From: Treponema sp.
GTDB lineage: Bacteria > Spirochaetota > Spirochaetia > Treponematales > Treponemataceae
DNA: 64,000 nt
Assembly: GCA_017469785.1 (NCBI GenBank)
Contig: JAFUFU010000007.1
Location: forward strand, 1 to 64,000
Reading direction: 5' to 3'
Below, piece after piece: positions 50,042 to 58,034 of this stretch (position 1 is its first letter; each line of letters opens with the position of its first letter). Position numbers and translations under genes: made by a program. The notes under the pieces were generated by a model. That model ran no database searches. It was not told the origin of the DNA and saw only the letters and a program-made list of their open reading frames with translations.

Positions 50042-50091
50042 CAGATGTCGCCGGTTGTCAGAAAATAGCTTTTGGGAATCTGCGACATCTG
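50042..50091. repeat. Hairpin with CAGATGTCGC arms after hslU
   Basis: CAGATGTCGC (50042-50051) pairs perfectly with GCGACATCTG (50082-50091); GTGTAATCTGTGG follows. It appears to be a shortened relative of the CACAGATT elements. It fills the 92-base gap to the next gene, whose AAAGGA ribosome site lies just behind it. Confidence 0.65.
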
Positions 50092-50119
50092 TGTAATCTG
50101 TGGTTGAAAAGGATCGATT

Positions 50120-51313
50120 TTGACCGATATCGAGAATCTTGAGCAGATAATTTCTCGCACCTTTGGGATTCAAAAGACAATCCGTAACAAGGCCAATACC
50201 AATTCCTGCATTTCCCCCCTCAACCGCAGCCCCCATAATCTCTTTGCCAAGAATTTTCTGGCCCGGCTCTGCCGACTCAATCAGAAATTCAGGGGGGAGC
50301 CTTTGGCCCTGAACGACATTGCCGAGCGGGTCAAGAATATCGGCGAGGCCAGGAATTCCGGCTGGGCGGGGCCTTACTCGGAGCTGGTGGCCTTGGATTT
50401 TTACTCCCAGTTCTCGGAATTTTTCAGCCTGTCTTACATAAATCAGCTTCCCATAAAAAATCACCGCAAGTCAATTCCCGCGCGAAACGGTCAGAAGGAA
50501 GTCATAGACATTGACTTATGCCTGCACCTGCGCCATGATCTGGTTTTCACCGACGTGAAAAGCTTCAACTGCATCCACCAGAACATTCTGGACGAGGTGA
50601 TTGAAACCGTGGAGGAATACTCTCTGGTCACTCTTGGCAAAAGCGTCATGATTGGCGTGGACAACCTTTCAAGCCTTGACTACACCGAGGTAAAATCCCA
50701 CCTGGGCTACGAAAAACGGAAAATTTACTACGAGCTGACCAACGCGGTGAGCGAAAACCGCCGCGTCCTTCACTATGAGTCAAAGACTGGCATAGTTTTC
50801 ACCTTCCGCATCGAATATTCTGACAGCATCAGCACGGTAAAGGAGTATTCCCCCTTCGCCATGGCAGAGGCCTACAAGTACAAATTCCTTGACTACGGCT
50901 CAAAGCTCTTGGACGACCAGTATTCCATGATTACCATGGTCAGAAATCCCTATTTCAACGATGAGACCGTGGATTTCGGCGACTTCAACAACACCTTCTA
51001 CCGCTCCCTTGCCCGCCGAACTTTCATCGAGCTGAACCGCATGAAAGATGACGCCGCCCGCTACTCTTCAAGCTACGGTCAGGGCAGAATCCGCGTGCGT
51101 GACGTGGCAAAGAATCTGGCGGGAATAATCTTCATTGATGACGAAAGCCCTTCCGTGGAGGATGAGGTCAAGCTTTACGCGGCTTACGTCTACCTGAACC
51201 CCAACTATGCCGTCAAAAAGCCCCTGACAATCCGCAAGCTGGAAAAATACTTCCGCAACGAGCGTGAGAGCCAGATAAAGGACTTCGATGATTTCAAGTG
51301 GGATAATTATTAG
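50120..51313 (+). CDS. Uncharacterised protein with a possible PD-(D/E)XK nuclease core
   Basis: 397 residues from a TTG start with AAAGGA seven bases upstream. I do not recognise the family. The region 84-150 has the order expected for a restriction-like fold: Glu88 in a helix (GPYSELVALDFYSQF), then EVIDIDLCLHLRHDLVFTDVKSFN, giving Asp130/Asp132 and Asp145-Val-Lys147, with hydrophobic strands around both. The rest is mixed alpha/beta with a C-terminal charged helix (KLEKYFRNERESQIKDFDDF). No methyltransferase accompanies it. It sits between hslU and a PARG-type gene, separated by repeats on both sides. Nuclease activity is inference from motif spacing only. Confidence 0.6.
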   Translation: MTDIENLEQIISRTFGIQKTIRNKANTNSCISPLNRSPHNLFAKNFLARLCRLNQKFRGEPLALNDIAERVKNIGEARNSGWAGPYSELVALDFYSQFSEFFSLSYINQLPIKNHRKSIPARNGQKEVIDIDLCLHLRHDLVFTDVKSFNCIHQNILDEVIETVEEYSLVTLGKSVMIGVDNLSSLDYTEVKSHLGYEKRKIYYELTNAVSENRRVLHYESKTGIVFTFRIEYSDSISTVKEYSPFAMAEAYKYKFLDYGSKLLDDQYSMITMVRNPYFNDETVDFGDFNNTFYRSLARRTFIELNRMKDDAARYSSSYGQGRIRVRDVAKNLAGIIFIDDESPSVEDEVKLYAAYVYLNPNYAVKKPLTIRKLEKYFRNERESQIKDFDDFKWDNY

Positions 51314-51332
51314 GTCATAATTTTACGGCGCT

Positions 51333-51440
51333 CCCCGCTGACGCGGGTCGGGGGTTCCGTGGCTTGCTAACGCGCGGTGCCGCCCACGCTACGCTTAAAG
51401 GGCGCACTGGCTTCGCCACCACTCCATCCCCTAGCGCATG
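51333..51440. repeat. GC-rich mosaic element between the nuclease-like and PARG genes
   Basis: The 162-base gap is filled by a G+C-rich element starting GGCGCTCCCCGC, then GTCGGGGGTTCCG, GCCGCCC and ending CCCCTAGCGC, related to the element at 121-230 in the other orientation. An AAAGCAAAGCAAGG tract and an AGGAGG ribosome site follow before the next gene. Confidence 0.6.
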
Positions 51441-51475
51441 AAAGCAAAGCAAGGAGTTCTTTATAGGAGGCATTT

Positions 51476-52333
51476 ATGGGACGAATTGAAAATATCGCTG
51501 TCTTTGAGGACAGCATTGCTTTGGTTGAGGGCAGCGAGCGTTTGAAAGAGGCCGTAAGGAAGAGCCGGAAAAGCCAGCTTTTTATCCGCGAAAAAGATTC
51601 CCTGCCTTATGGGGCGAAAAATCCCCGCTTTGAAGGCGATGCTAAAATCATCGTGAGCAAAAAACGCACTTTCGAGGCGGCTCAAGACTATGCTGGAAAG
51701 GGCGACAGGGTCTGCGTCCTCAATTTTGCCTCTGCCTCCGAGCCGGGCGGCGGGGTAGTGAGCGGGGCAGGCGCGCAGGAAGAATGTCTCTGCCGCGTTT
51801 CAAGCCTTTACTTTACCCTGGACACCGACGAAAACTGGAAGCGGTTCTATACTCCCCACAGAAAAAAGCACAACCCCATCCACAACGATGACATCCTCTA
51901 CACAAAAGACATTATCGTCTTTAAGACGGACACTGCGAACCCGGTTCGGATGGCGGAAAGCGACTGGTATTCCTGCGACGTGATTACCTGTGCGGCCCCA
52001 AATTTAAGGCCGAGACCCAGTAACCGCTACAACTCCGGCGACGGCGACAGGCAGCTTTTGCTTTCGGACGAGGAGTTGAAGGAAGTGCATGAAAAGCGGG
52101 ACAGGCGGATTTTTGATGTCGCCCTTCAGCAGAAAGTCGATGTGCTTGTGCTGGGGGCATTCGGTTGCGGAGCATTCATGAACAAGCCTTCCGTAGTGGC
52201 CGAAGTCATGCTTTCTCTGGCAAAAGAATATGCCCGCTCCTTTAAGGTCATTGAATTCGCGGTCTATTGCCCGCCCTTTGACGATTCCAATTACCGTGAA
52301 TTTGTGGAAGCGGCGGAAAGGCTGGGGTTATAA
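51476..52333 (+). CDS. Bacterial-type poly(ADP-ribose) glycohydrolase-like macrodomain protein (TIGR02452/DUF2263)
   Basis: 285 residues. The catalytic signature of PARG enzymes, GGG-x(6-8)-QEE, is present as GGGVVSGAGAQEE (91-103) with the strand VLNFASASEP before it and CLCRVSSLYF after. VDVLVLGAFGCGAFMNKPSVVAEVM is the second macrodomain loop. It should remove ADP-ribose polymers or mono-ADP-ribose from targets, or hydrolyse related nucleotides, in the cytoplasm. In some bacteria such genes belong to stress or conflict systems. TAGGAGG precedes the ATG. A bidirectional terminator follows. Length and motif fit the family well. Confidence 0.9.
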   Translation: MGRIENIAVFEDSIALVEGSERLKEAVRKSRKSQLFIREKDSLPYGAKNPRFEGDAKIIVSKKRTFEAAQDYAGKGDRVCVLNFASASEPGGGVVSGAGAQEECLCRVSSLYFTLDTDENWKRFYTPHRKKHNPIHNDDILYTKDIIVFKTDTANPVRMAESDWYSCDVITCAAPNLRPRPSNRYNSGDGDRQLLLSDEELKEVHEKRDRRIFDVALQQKVDVLVLGAFGCGAFMNKPSVVAEVMLSLAKEYARSFKVIEFAVYCPPFDDSNYREFVEAAERLGL

Positions 52334-52376
52334 AAAAAGCTGGCTGTTCGCCAAGAGCGGCAGTCAGCTTTTTTTT
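52332..52376. terminator. Bidirectional terminator after the PARG-like gene
   Basis: AAAAAAAGCTGGCTG (from 52332) pairs with CAGTCAGCTTTTTTTT (to 52376), with one mismatch. The A and T runs serve both the PARG-like gene and the small convergent gene. Confidence 0.85.
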
Positions 52377-52377
52377 G

Positions 52378-52542
52378 TTACATTCTTCCGGCTTCTCTTT
52401 CCTGTTTTTCCCAGTCAGCTTTAGGCAGATATTCCACAACTACTTTTCCGTCAATCTCATTGACCTTAGTCATGGCATACTGCTCGTAATTCTGGATGAG
52501 CCAGTTGTCATAAGCCGTCCAGGTGTCAAATGTCTCGGTCAT
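52378..52542 (-). CDS. Small acidic hypothetical protein
   Basis: 54 residues, MTETFDTWTAYDNWLIQNYEQYAM onward, ending EYLPKADWEKQEREAGRM. Rich in Trp, Tyr and acidic residues; no signal or membrane helix. AAGGA lies five bases before this ATG, which is why I prefer it to the longer frame starting at 52566. It ends at the shared terminator. I do not recognise a family. Good ribosome site, codon pattern and terminator support a real gene. Confidence 0.65.
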   Translation of the reverse strand: MTETFDTWTAYDNWLIQNYEQYAMTKVNEIDGKVVVEYLPKADWEKQEREAGRM

Positions 52543-52556
52543 AAAATTCCTTTTTA

Positions 52557-52648
52557 AATTCCTCACAGAGCTTAGGAGCGCACAGAGAATTAAAGGATTA
52601 GAGATAAAATAATCTCTCTGTGAACTCTGTGCCCTCTGTGAGGAATTT
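52557..52648. repeat. CTCTGTGA inverted-repeat element with 9-base phase
   Basis: The left arm AATTCCTCACAGAG...GCGCACAGAGAATT and the right arm CTCTGTGAA, CTCTGTGCC, CTCTGTGAG, GAATT (52616-52647). The unit repeats every nine bases, unlike the 10-base CACAGATT elements. The right arm recurs almost exactly inside the ATP-grasp coding sequence at 54860-54891. Confidence 0.8.
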
Positions 52649-52658
52649 TTTCCTTTTT

Positions 52659-54350
52659 CTATTGTAAGATTGCTCCCTTGTCAGCGGAAGAGACCAGCTT
52701 TGCGTAGCGGGCAAGGTAGCCTGTCTTTACTTTTGGCTCCGGGGCGACCCATGCGGCCTTTCGCTTGGCAAGCTCTTCATCGCTTACATCAAGGTGAATC
52801 TTGTAGTTGTTGATGTCCAGGGTGATTTTGTCTCCTTCCTGAACCAGGGCGATAGGTCCTCCCACAGCGGCTTCCGGCGAGCAGTGGCCAAGGCTTGCTC
52901 CCCGGGTTGCTCCTGAGAATCGTCCGTCTGTAATCAAGGCGACCTGCTTGTCTAAGCCCTGACCTGCCAGTGCTGCTGTGACGGCGAGCATTTCACGCAT
53001 ACCGGGGCCGCCCTTTGGGCCTTCGTAGCGGATTACCACAACATCGCCCGGGTGAATCTGTGCTTTCTGAACGGCTTCCATTGCCTCGCTCTCGTCGTTG
53101 AAGACTCGGGCAGGGCCTGTGTGAAGCATAAGCTCCTTTGCGCAGGCGCTTCGCTTTACGACAGTGCCGTTGGGAGCAAGGTTTCCGAAGAGAATCGCGA
53201 TTCCGCCGTTATCAGAATATGGGTTTTCAATCGGACGCAGGATCTCAGGATTTCGGTTTTTCACGCCCTTGATGTTCTCGGCGATTGTCTTTCCTGTGGC
53301 CGTGATAAGGTCTGTGTGGATAAGGTTTTTCTTTGCAAGCTCAGCCAAAACTGCCTGAACGCCGCCAGCATCGTCAAGCTCGCACATGAAGGTGTGGCCG
53401 GCTGGAGCTAAGTGGCAGAGGTTTGGAGTTCGGTTTGAAATCTCGTTTACTTCGTGAAGGTCGAGGCTAAGGCCTGCCTCGTGCATGATGGCCGGAACAT
53501 GGAGCATTGTGTTTGAAGAGCAGCCTAAAGCCATGTCTGCGGCAAGGGCGTTCTCAAAATTCTCTTTTGTCATCATCTTGCGGGCTGTGATTCCCCGCTT
53601 GTACATTTCCATGACCTGCATTCCGGCGTGTTTTGCAAGCTGGATTCGCCGTCCTGTAACGGCAGGAATCGTTCCGTTTCCGGGTAAGCCCAATCCCAAA
53701 ACCTCGGTGAGGCAGTTCATTGAGTTTGCGGTGAACATTCCTGAGCAGGCACCGCAGCCAGGGCAGGCATACTGGGCAAGCTCGTTAAGCTGATCTTCGG
53801 TAACTTTTCCGACAGCTAGTCCTCCTACAGCCTCAAACATATCCGTTAAAGAAAGATTTTTGCCGGAATAAGGATTTGACGCGTCGTGACCAGGCAAGTG
53901 ACCTGGCATCATAGGACCGCCGGAAACGAAAACCGTCGGTAAGTCCAGACGGGCGGCCGCCATGAGCATACCCGGAACGATTTTGTCACAGTTTGGAATC
54001 ATAACCAAAGCGTCAAACTGATGGGCCTTTGCCACGCACTCAACTGAGTCAGCGATTAATTCTCGGGTGACCAGAGAATATTTCATACCCTCGTGGCCCA
54101 TGGCGATACCGTCACAGACACCGATTGCAGGGAATTCCACTGGAGTACCGCCAGCCAAGCGCACGCCAGCCTTAACGGCCTCTGCGATGCGGTCAAGCTC
54201 AATGTGACCCGGAATCAGCTCGTTCTTTGCGCAGATGATTCCAACCATTGGCTGGGCAAGCTCTTCATCAGTGTAGCCCGATGCATAAAAAAGAGAGCGG
54301 TGCGGAGCGCGAGCCGTTCCCACAATTGCGTTATCAGATTTTTTTGCCAT
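52659..54350 (-). CDS. ilvD: Dihydroxy-acid dehydratase
   Basis: 563 residues from ATG 54350 ([31 protein letters not shown]), chosen because GAGGT lies five bases upstream and homologues start here. Iron-sulfur ligands are in [16 protein letters not shown] and [39 protein letters not shown] and [21 protein letters not shown] are IlvD/Edd signatures, with the catalytic Ser in the latter. It makes 2-keto acids for valine, leucine and isoleucine. ilvB, for an earlier step, lies 2 kb away in the opposite orientation. Own promoter at 54378-54406. Confidence 0.95.
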   Translation of the reverse strand: MAKKSDNAIVGTARAPHRSLFYASGYTDEELAQPMVGIICAKNELIPGHIELDRIAEAVKAGVRLAGGTPVEFPAIGVCDGIAMGHEGMKYSLVTRELIADSVECVAKAHQFDALVMIPNCDKIVPGMLMAAARLDLPTVFVSGGPMMPGHLPGHDASNPYSGKNLSLTDMFEAVGGLAVGKVTEDQLNELAQYACPGCGACSGMFTANSMNCLTEVLGLGLPGNGTIPAVTGRRIQLAKHAGMQVMEMYKRGITARKMMTKENFENALAADMALGCSSNTMLHVPAIMHEAGLSLDLHEVNEISNRTPNLCHLAPAGHTFMCELDDAGGVQAVLAELAKKNLIHTDLITATGKTIAENIKGVKNRNPEILRPIENPYSDNGGIAILFGNLAPNGTVVKRSACAKELMLHTGPARVFNDESEAMEAVQKAQIHPGDVVVIRYEGPKGGPGMREMLAVTAALAGQGLDKQVALITDGRFSGATRGASLGHCSPEAAVGGPIALVQEGDKITLDINNYKIHLDVSDEELAKRKAAWVAPEPKVKTGYLARYAKLVSSADKGAILQ

Positions 54351-54377
54351 AATGTACCTCGTTTTATTGTTCGGATT

Positions 54378-54406
54378 ATTATATAGAGTGAATTGTATTG
54401 CGTAAA
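54378..54406 (-). promoter_or_regulatory. Promoter of ilvD
   Basis: On the minus strand TTTACG (54406-54401), 17-base spacer, TATAAT (54383-54378). The -35 lies in the first copy of a 17-base direct repeat whose second copy is 133 bases upstream. Confidence 0.78.
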
Positions 54407-54548
54407 GTGAAATATTTGAAAGCGGGTATTGCGAATTTTGCAATAATATGAATACGGAAAAATCACAGATTTTTCCGAGAGTCGCTCAAAAGTCGTCTCA
54501 CGACTTTTGCCGGCTTCGCCGTCGTTCCCTATGCGTAAAGTGAAATGT
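54399..54548. repeat. Direct repeat flanking a cluster of CTC-loop hairpins
   Basis: TGCGTAAAGTGAAATRT occurs at 54399-54415 and 54532-54548. Between the copies are GGAAAAATC-ACA-GATTTTTCC, the block CGAGAGTCGCT, the hairpin CAAAAGTCGT-CTC-ACGACTTTTG and CGGC-TTC-GCCG. The hairpin plus block is of the same type as at 3.2 kb and 25.86 kb. The flanking repeat looks like a target duplication or an unequal-exchange scar. Confidence 0.72.
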
Positions 54549-54576
54549 ATTAAAGAAGGTGATGATTTTTTTTGCA

Positions 54577-55995
54577 TTACACTGGCTTGTCACACAAAGA
54601 AAGCGCTCTCTCAAAAAAATGCTCTTCCGCCACATCAGAAAACCTCTCCCGCAGGTCAAGAAGATTTTCCTTTAACTCTGTGGCTGTCTCTCCTGTCAAA
54701 ATGACCTCGCAATATCCCTGCTCCCGAATCTGCCTAGCCGCCCGGTTCTTAATCTGGTTCACGAAAGCGGTGTAGGGCAGTGCATTCAATTCCAGAAGTC
54801 GCTCTTTTGGCAGAATCGGGAACTTTATGTTCACGGTGGGCTTAAACTGAAAACCAAATCTCTGTGAACTCTGTGCGCTCTGTGAGGAATTTATTAAATT
54901 CTCAAAGATTACTTCGCTCAAATAAAGTCCCGCGCTGGCGGCGTAAGTGGTGCTCATGCCGGAAAGCCGGGGATTTACCTCAACCACGAACCATTTTTCC
55001 CCGGTGAAAACCAAATCCACCTGGGCGATTCCGTCCAGCTTCAAGGCCTTTGCCAGTTTCAAAAGCATTTTGCGTAATTCCGAAAGCTTGTATTTTTCAT
55101 TGAGGGCTTCATTCTCTTCTAGGAATGGCCCGATTTTTACGCTCTGCTTAGGGCTGGTGATTCCGTACTGATTCACGCTGAACAAAAAGGGCGGAAGAAT
55201 CTTGTAGTCGCCTTCGCCGCTTTTTCCGTCGAAAGTGCCGGCGCTTGTGCCGTAAATCTCGCAGCCGAACTGGTCTCCGCTAATCATTTCTTCTATTATT
55301 CTGTCTGATGTGGTCTTTTTTGAGCGCAAGATTCCCAGAGCCTCTTCGAAATTATTCACCACGTCCGCGCCGAAAGAGCTTAATCCCGTGGTGTCTTTTA
55401 TAATCACCGGAAATCTGAGTTTCTTGATTTGATGGAAAATGGCGTCACGGTAGACATTGCTTTTGGTTTCGGGGCGGTTCCCCGCGTTTATGAAAAGCTC
55501 GTGGTGCAAGTGTACGGCCTTTGCATGATTCACGCTGATTCCGTCTGAATTGATTTTCTCAAAAAAATTGTGGCTTTCCCACTTGTCAAAACAAATCAGC
55601 GCGCTTTCTACCGGGTGACAAATCGTTCTGATTCCTGTTTTCCGCAAAAAATCTGCCACCATTGCGTCTTTTACCGTGAGCCAGTCGTAGGGGGTGACAT
55701 AAAAAGAGAGGGCAATGGCCAAATCCGGCTTTAAATCCGCAAGTTCCTCAGCGATTTTCTTTTCTGAATCGTTTTGAATAAGATGATATTGAATTTTTTC
55801 GGATTTTTGCGCGATTTCGTTCCCTTTCAAGTCAAGCATAAACATTCCGGGAAGCTGGCTTGCAATCACAAATTCATGCTCAGGCTGTTTTTTTGCGAGA
55901 GAATCCCACTGCTCAGCCCAAGAGGGTAGCGTTTTGGTCAAAATTTTCTCGCCGTCGTATAGGCTTGAGTTTGTGGAATAAAAAAGAATGCGCAT
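54577..55995 (-). CDS. ATP-grasp family protein of unknown substrate
   Basis: 472 residues. The N-terminal pre-ATP-grasp domain (MRILFYSTNSSLYDGEKILTK) is followed by an ATP-grasp fold: Lys in FPVIIKDTTGLSSFGADVV, RIIEEMISGDQFGCEIYG, QVDLVFTGEKWFVVEVNPRLSGMSTTYAASAG with the metal-binding Glu-x-Asn. C-terminal region TVNIKFPILPKERLLELN. It should form a carboxylate-amine or similar ligation product; carbamoyl-phosphate-synthase-like and peptide-ligase relatives are possible. Residues near 368-378 (SSQSAQSSQ) are encoded by a CTCTGTGA repeat and lie between the ATP site and the C-terminal part. It lies between ilvD and ilvB but is probably unrelated to them. Confidence 0.78.
   Translation of the reverse strand: MRILFYSTNSSLYDGEKILTKTLPSWAEQWDSLAKKQPEHEFVIASQLPGMFMLDLKGNEIAQKSEKIQYHLIQNDSEKKIAEELADLKPDLAIALSFYVTPYDWLTVKDAMVADFLRKTGIRTICHPVESALICFDKWESHNFFEKINSDGISVNHAKAVHLHHELFINAGNRPETKSNVYRDAIFHQIKKLRFPVIIKDTTGLSSFGADVVNNFEEALGILRSKKTTSDRIIEEMISGDQFGCEIYGTSAGTFDGKSGEGDYKILPPFLFSVNQYGITSPKQSVKIGPFLEENEALNEKYKLSELRKMLLKLAKALKLDGIAQVDLVFTGEKWFVVEVNPRLSGMSTTYAASAGLYLSEVIFENLINSSQSAQSSQRFGFQFKPTVNIKFPILPKERLLELNALPYTAFVNQIKNRAARQIREQGYCEVILTGETATELKENLLDLRERFSDVAEEHFFERALSLCDKPV
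54860..54891. repeat. CTCTGTGA repeat arm inside the ATP-grasp coding sequence
   Basis: CTCTGTGAA, CTCTGTGCG, CTCTGTGAG, GAATT, one base different from the intergenic arm at 52616-52647. Read on the minus strand in the gene's frame, it encodes SSQSAQSSQ. Confidence 0.85.
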
Positions 55996-56076
55996 GATTA
56001 AAAATTACCATATTTTTCGTAATTTGTGTGAAATTATTTTCATGAGACGTCTCTCCATTGCTGCCTCTCATTTCCA

Positions 56077-56105
56077 TTGCTCCAATCGTGAAAATTCGTT
56101 AAAAT
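56077..56105 (+). promoter_or_regulatory. Promoter of ilvB
   Basis: TTGCTC (56077-56082), 17-base spacer, TAAAAT (56100-56105). The remaining leader to the ATG at 56148 is about 35 bases, too short for a T-box or leucine-type attenuator. Confidence 0.68.
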
Positions 56106-56147
56106 TAACCTCAATTAAAATCACAAAGTAAGATTGAGGGATTTTTA

Positions 56148-57869
56148 ATGAAAATCAACGGATCACAAATAGTTATTGAATGCCTTGTAGAGCAGGGTGT
56201 AGACACAGTTTTCGGCTATCCTGGCGGTAATATCCTTAATATTTACGACGCTTTGTACAAAAATTCAGACCGAATCAATCATATTCTCACCGCCCACGAA
56301 CAGGCAGCTGCCCACGCTGCAGACGGCTATGCCCGTACCACCGGAAAAGTCGGTGTTTGCATGGCGACGAGCGGTCCTGGAGCCACAAACCTTGTCACAG
56401 GCATAGCCACCGCTTACATGGACTCAATTCCAGTCGTCGCAATCACCTGTAATGTCGGCACTCCCTTGCTCGGAAAAGACACTTTTCAGGAAATCGACAT
56501 CACAGGCGTAACCCTTCCAATCACCAAGCATAATTTCATCGTTAAAGATGTAAAAGATTTGGCAAAAACTTTCCGTGAAGCCTTTATCATCGCAAAATCA
56601 GGCAGGCCGGGGCCGGTTCTCATCGACATCCCAAAAGATGTCACCGCAAAGGAATGTGAATTCGAGCCTCTTAAAAAAGGCGATAGTGGCCTTGACTCTC
56701 TTGTTTCAGAGAATTTAAATTTCTCACGGGTAGTGCGCGTTGCCGTCCCCACAGACGAAGAAATAAAAAGGGCAGCGGAAATCATCAATAAGTCAGAGCG
56801 GCCTGTCATCTATGCAGGCGGTGGCGTTAAAATCTCCGGAGCCGAAAAAGAACTCCTTGAATTCGCCGAAAAAGCCCAGATTCCAGTGGCGGAAAGCCTT
56901 ATGGGCCGCGATGTATTCCCGGCAAGCCACCCCCTCTGCACTTGGATGGTGGGTATGCACGGAACGAGGGCCAGCAATATGGCTGTTACCGAAAGTGATT
57001 TGGTTCTTGCCCTTGGCTCAAGGTTCAGCGACCGCGTAATTGGAAATCCAAAAACATTCGCCGAGCACGCCACTGTCTTCCATATCGACATTGACCCAGC
57101 AGAAATCAACAAGAACATTCCGGCTCAGGAGCAGCTTGTAGGCGATGTAAAGGCAATTCTTACCCGCCTGCTTCCTCTTATCGAAAAACGCGAGCACAAA
57201 GACTGGCTCAAAAAAGTCGACGAATGGAAAAAGGAAGTTCCTGCCTGCTATTCAGAAGTCAAAAAAGACTCAATCAACCCTAAATTCATGCTTGAAACCG
57301 TGCACAAGTACGCCGGTGACGACGCCTACATCACAACAGAGGTCGGTCAGCACCAGATGTGGACTGCTCAGTTTTACCCCTTCGGAAAGCCCCGCCGCTT
57401 TGTTACTTCCGGTGGCCTGGGAACCATGGGCTTCGGTACCGGAGCCGCAATGGGAATTCAGGTCGCCCATCCTTCTGCCCGCGTCGTTCACATCGCAGGT
57501 GACGGCTCATTCCGCATGAACTGTAACGAGCTTTGCACGATTGCCCGCTACGGCCTTCCAATCGTCATTGTTCTCGTAAACAACGGCACTTTGGGTAATG
57601 TGCGGGTATGGCAGAAACTCTTCTACGAAAAACGCTATAGCCACACCACGCTTGATTTTGGCCCTGACTGGGAAAAACTTGCCGACGCTTACGGAGTAGG
57701 CTACTATAAGGCGGGCAACAACGACGAATTCGACAAAGAATTCAAAAAAGCCTTTGAAAGCCACAAACCCTGTATCGTTGACGCCAGAGTTGACATCGAC
57801 GAGATGATTCTTCCAATGGCAATCCCCGGAAAGCCAATCGACGACCAGATGATGAGCTGGGACAATTAG
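56148..57869 (+). CDS. ilvB: Acetolactate synthase catalytic subunit
   Basis: 573 residues, full length. ThDP-activating Glu in ILTAHEQAAAHAADGYARTTGKVG, FAD/substrate region GTPLLGKDTFQEIDITGVTLPITKHNF, ThDP/Mg motif GDGSFRMNCNELCTIARYGLPIVIVLVNNGTLGNVRVWQ. It condenses pyruvate, or pyruvate and 2-ketobutyrate, as the first common step to branched-chain amino acids. No regulatory subunit (ilvN/ilvH) follows; instead there is a strong terminator, so the partner is elsewhere or absent. The presence of FAD-region sequence argues for the anabolic form rather than the catabolic AlsS. Confidence 0.93.
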   Translation: MKINGSQIVIECLVEQGVDTVFGYPGGNILNIYDALYKNSDRINHILTAHEQAAAHAADGYARTTGKVGVCMATSGPGATNLVTGIATAYMDSIPVVAITCNVGTPLLGKDTFQEIDITGVTLPITKHNFIVKDVKDLAKTFREAFIIAKSGRPGPVLIDIPKDVTAKECEFEPLKKGDSGLDSLVSENLNFSRVVRVAVPTDEEIKRAAEIINKSERPVIYAGGGVKISGAEKELLEFAEKAQIPVAESLMGRDVFPASHPLCTWMVGMHGTRASNMAVTESDLVLALGSRFSDRVIGNPKTFAEHATVFHIDIDPAEINKNIPAQEQLVGDVKAILTRLLPLIEKREHKDWLKKVDEWKKEVPACYSEVKKDSINPKFMLETVHKYAGDDAYITTEVGQHQMWTAQFYPFGKPRRFVTSGGLGTMGFGTGAAMGIQVAHPSARVVHIAGDGSFRMNCNELCTIARYGLPIVIVLVNNGTLGNVRVWQKLFYEKRYSHTTLDFGPDWEKLADAYGVGYYKAGNNDEFDKEFKKAFESHKPCIVDARVDIDEMILPMAIPGKPIDDQMMSWDN

Positions 57870-57906
57870 GAATGAGGAATTAGCAATGCTGATTCCTGAT
57901 AAAAGA

Positions 57907-57956
57907 AAAACGCCCGGTTTCACGAAAAAAATCGTGTCACCGGGCGTTTTCGTTTT
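57907..57956. terminator. Strong bidirectional terminator between ilvB and fba
   Basis: AAAACGCCCGGT (57907-57918) pairs perfectly with ACCGGGCGTTTT (57939-57950), extended inside by CACGA/TCGTG, with A and T runs on both sides. Confidence 0.93.
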
Positions 57957-58034
57957 GACGTATCTGCGTGCATCCGCGTCTAAATTCACGGGAGGGCAAG
58001 GCAATGTCCCGTCCCGCAATTCCTGCTCATCGGA

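Noticed and set aside
56106..56147. T-box or leader-peptide attenuator before ilvB
   Set aside because: The leader is too short and lacks a run of Leu/Val/Ile codons or a terminator.
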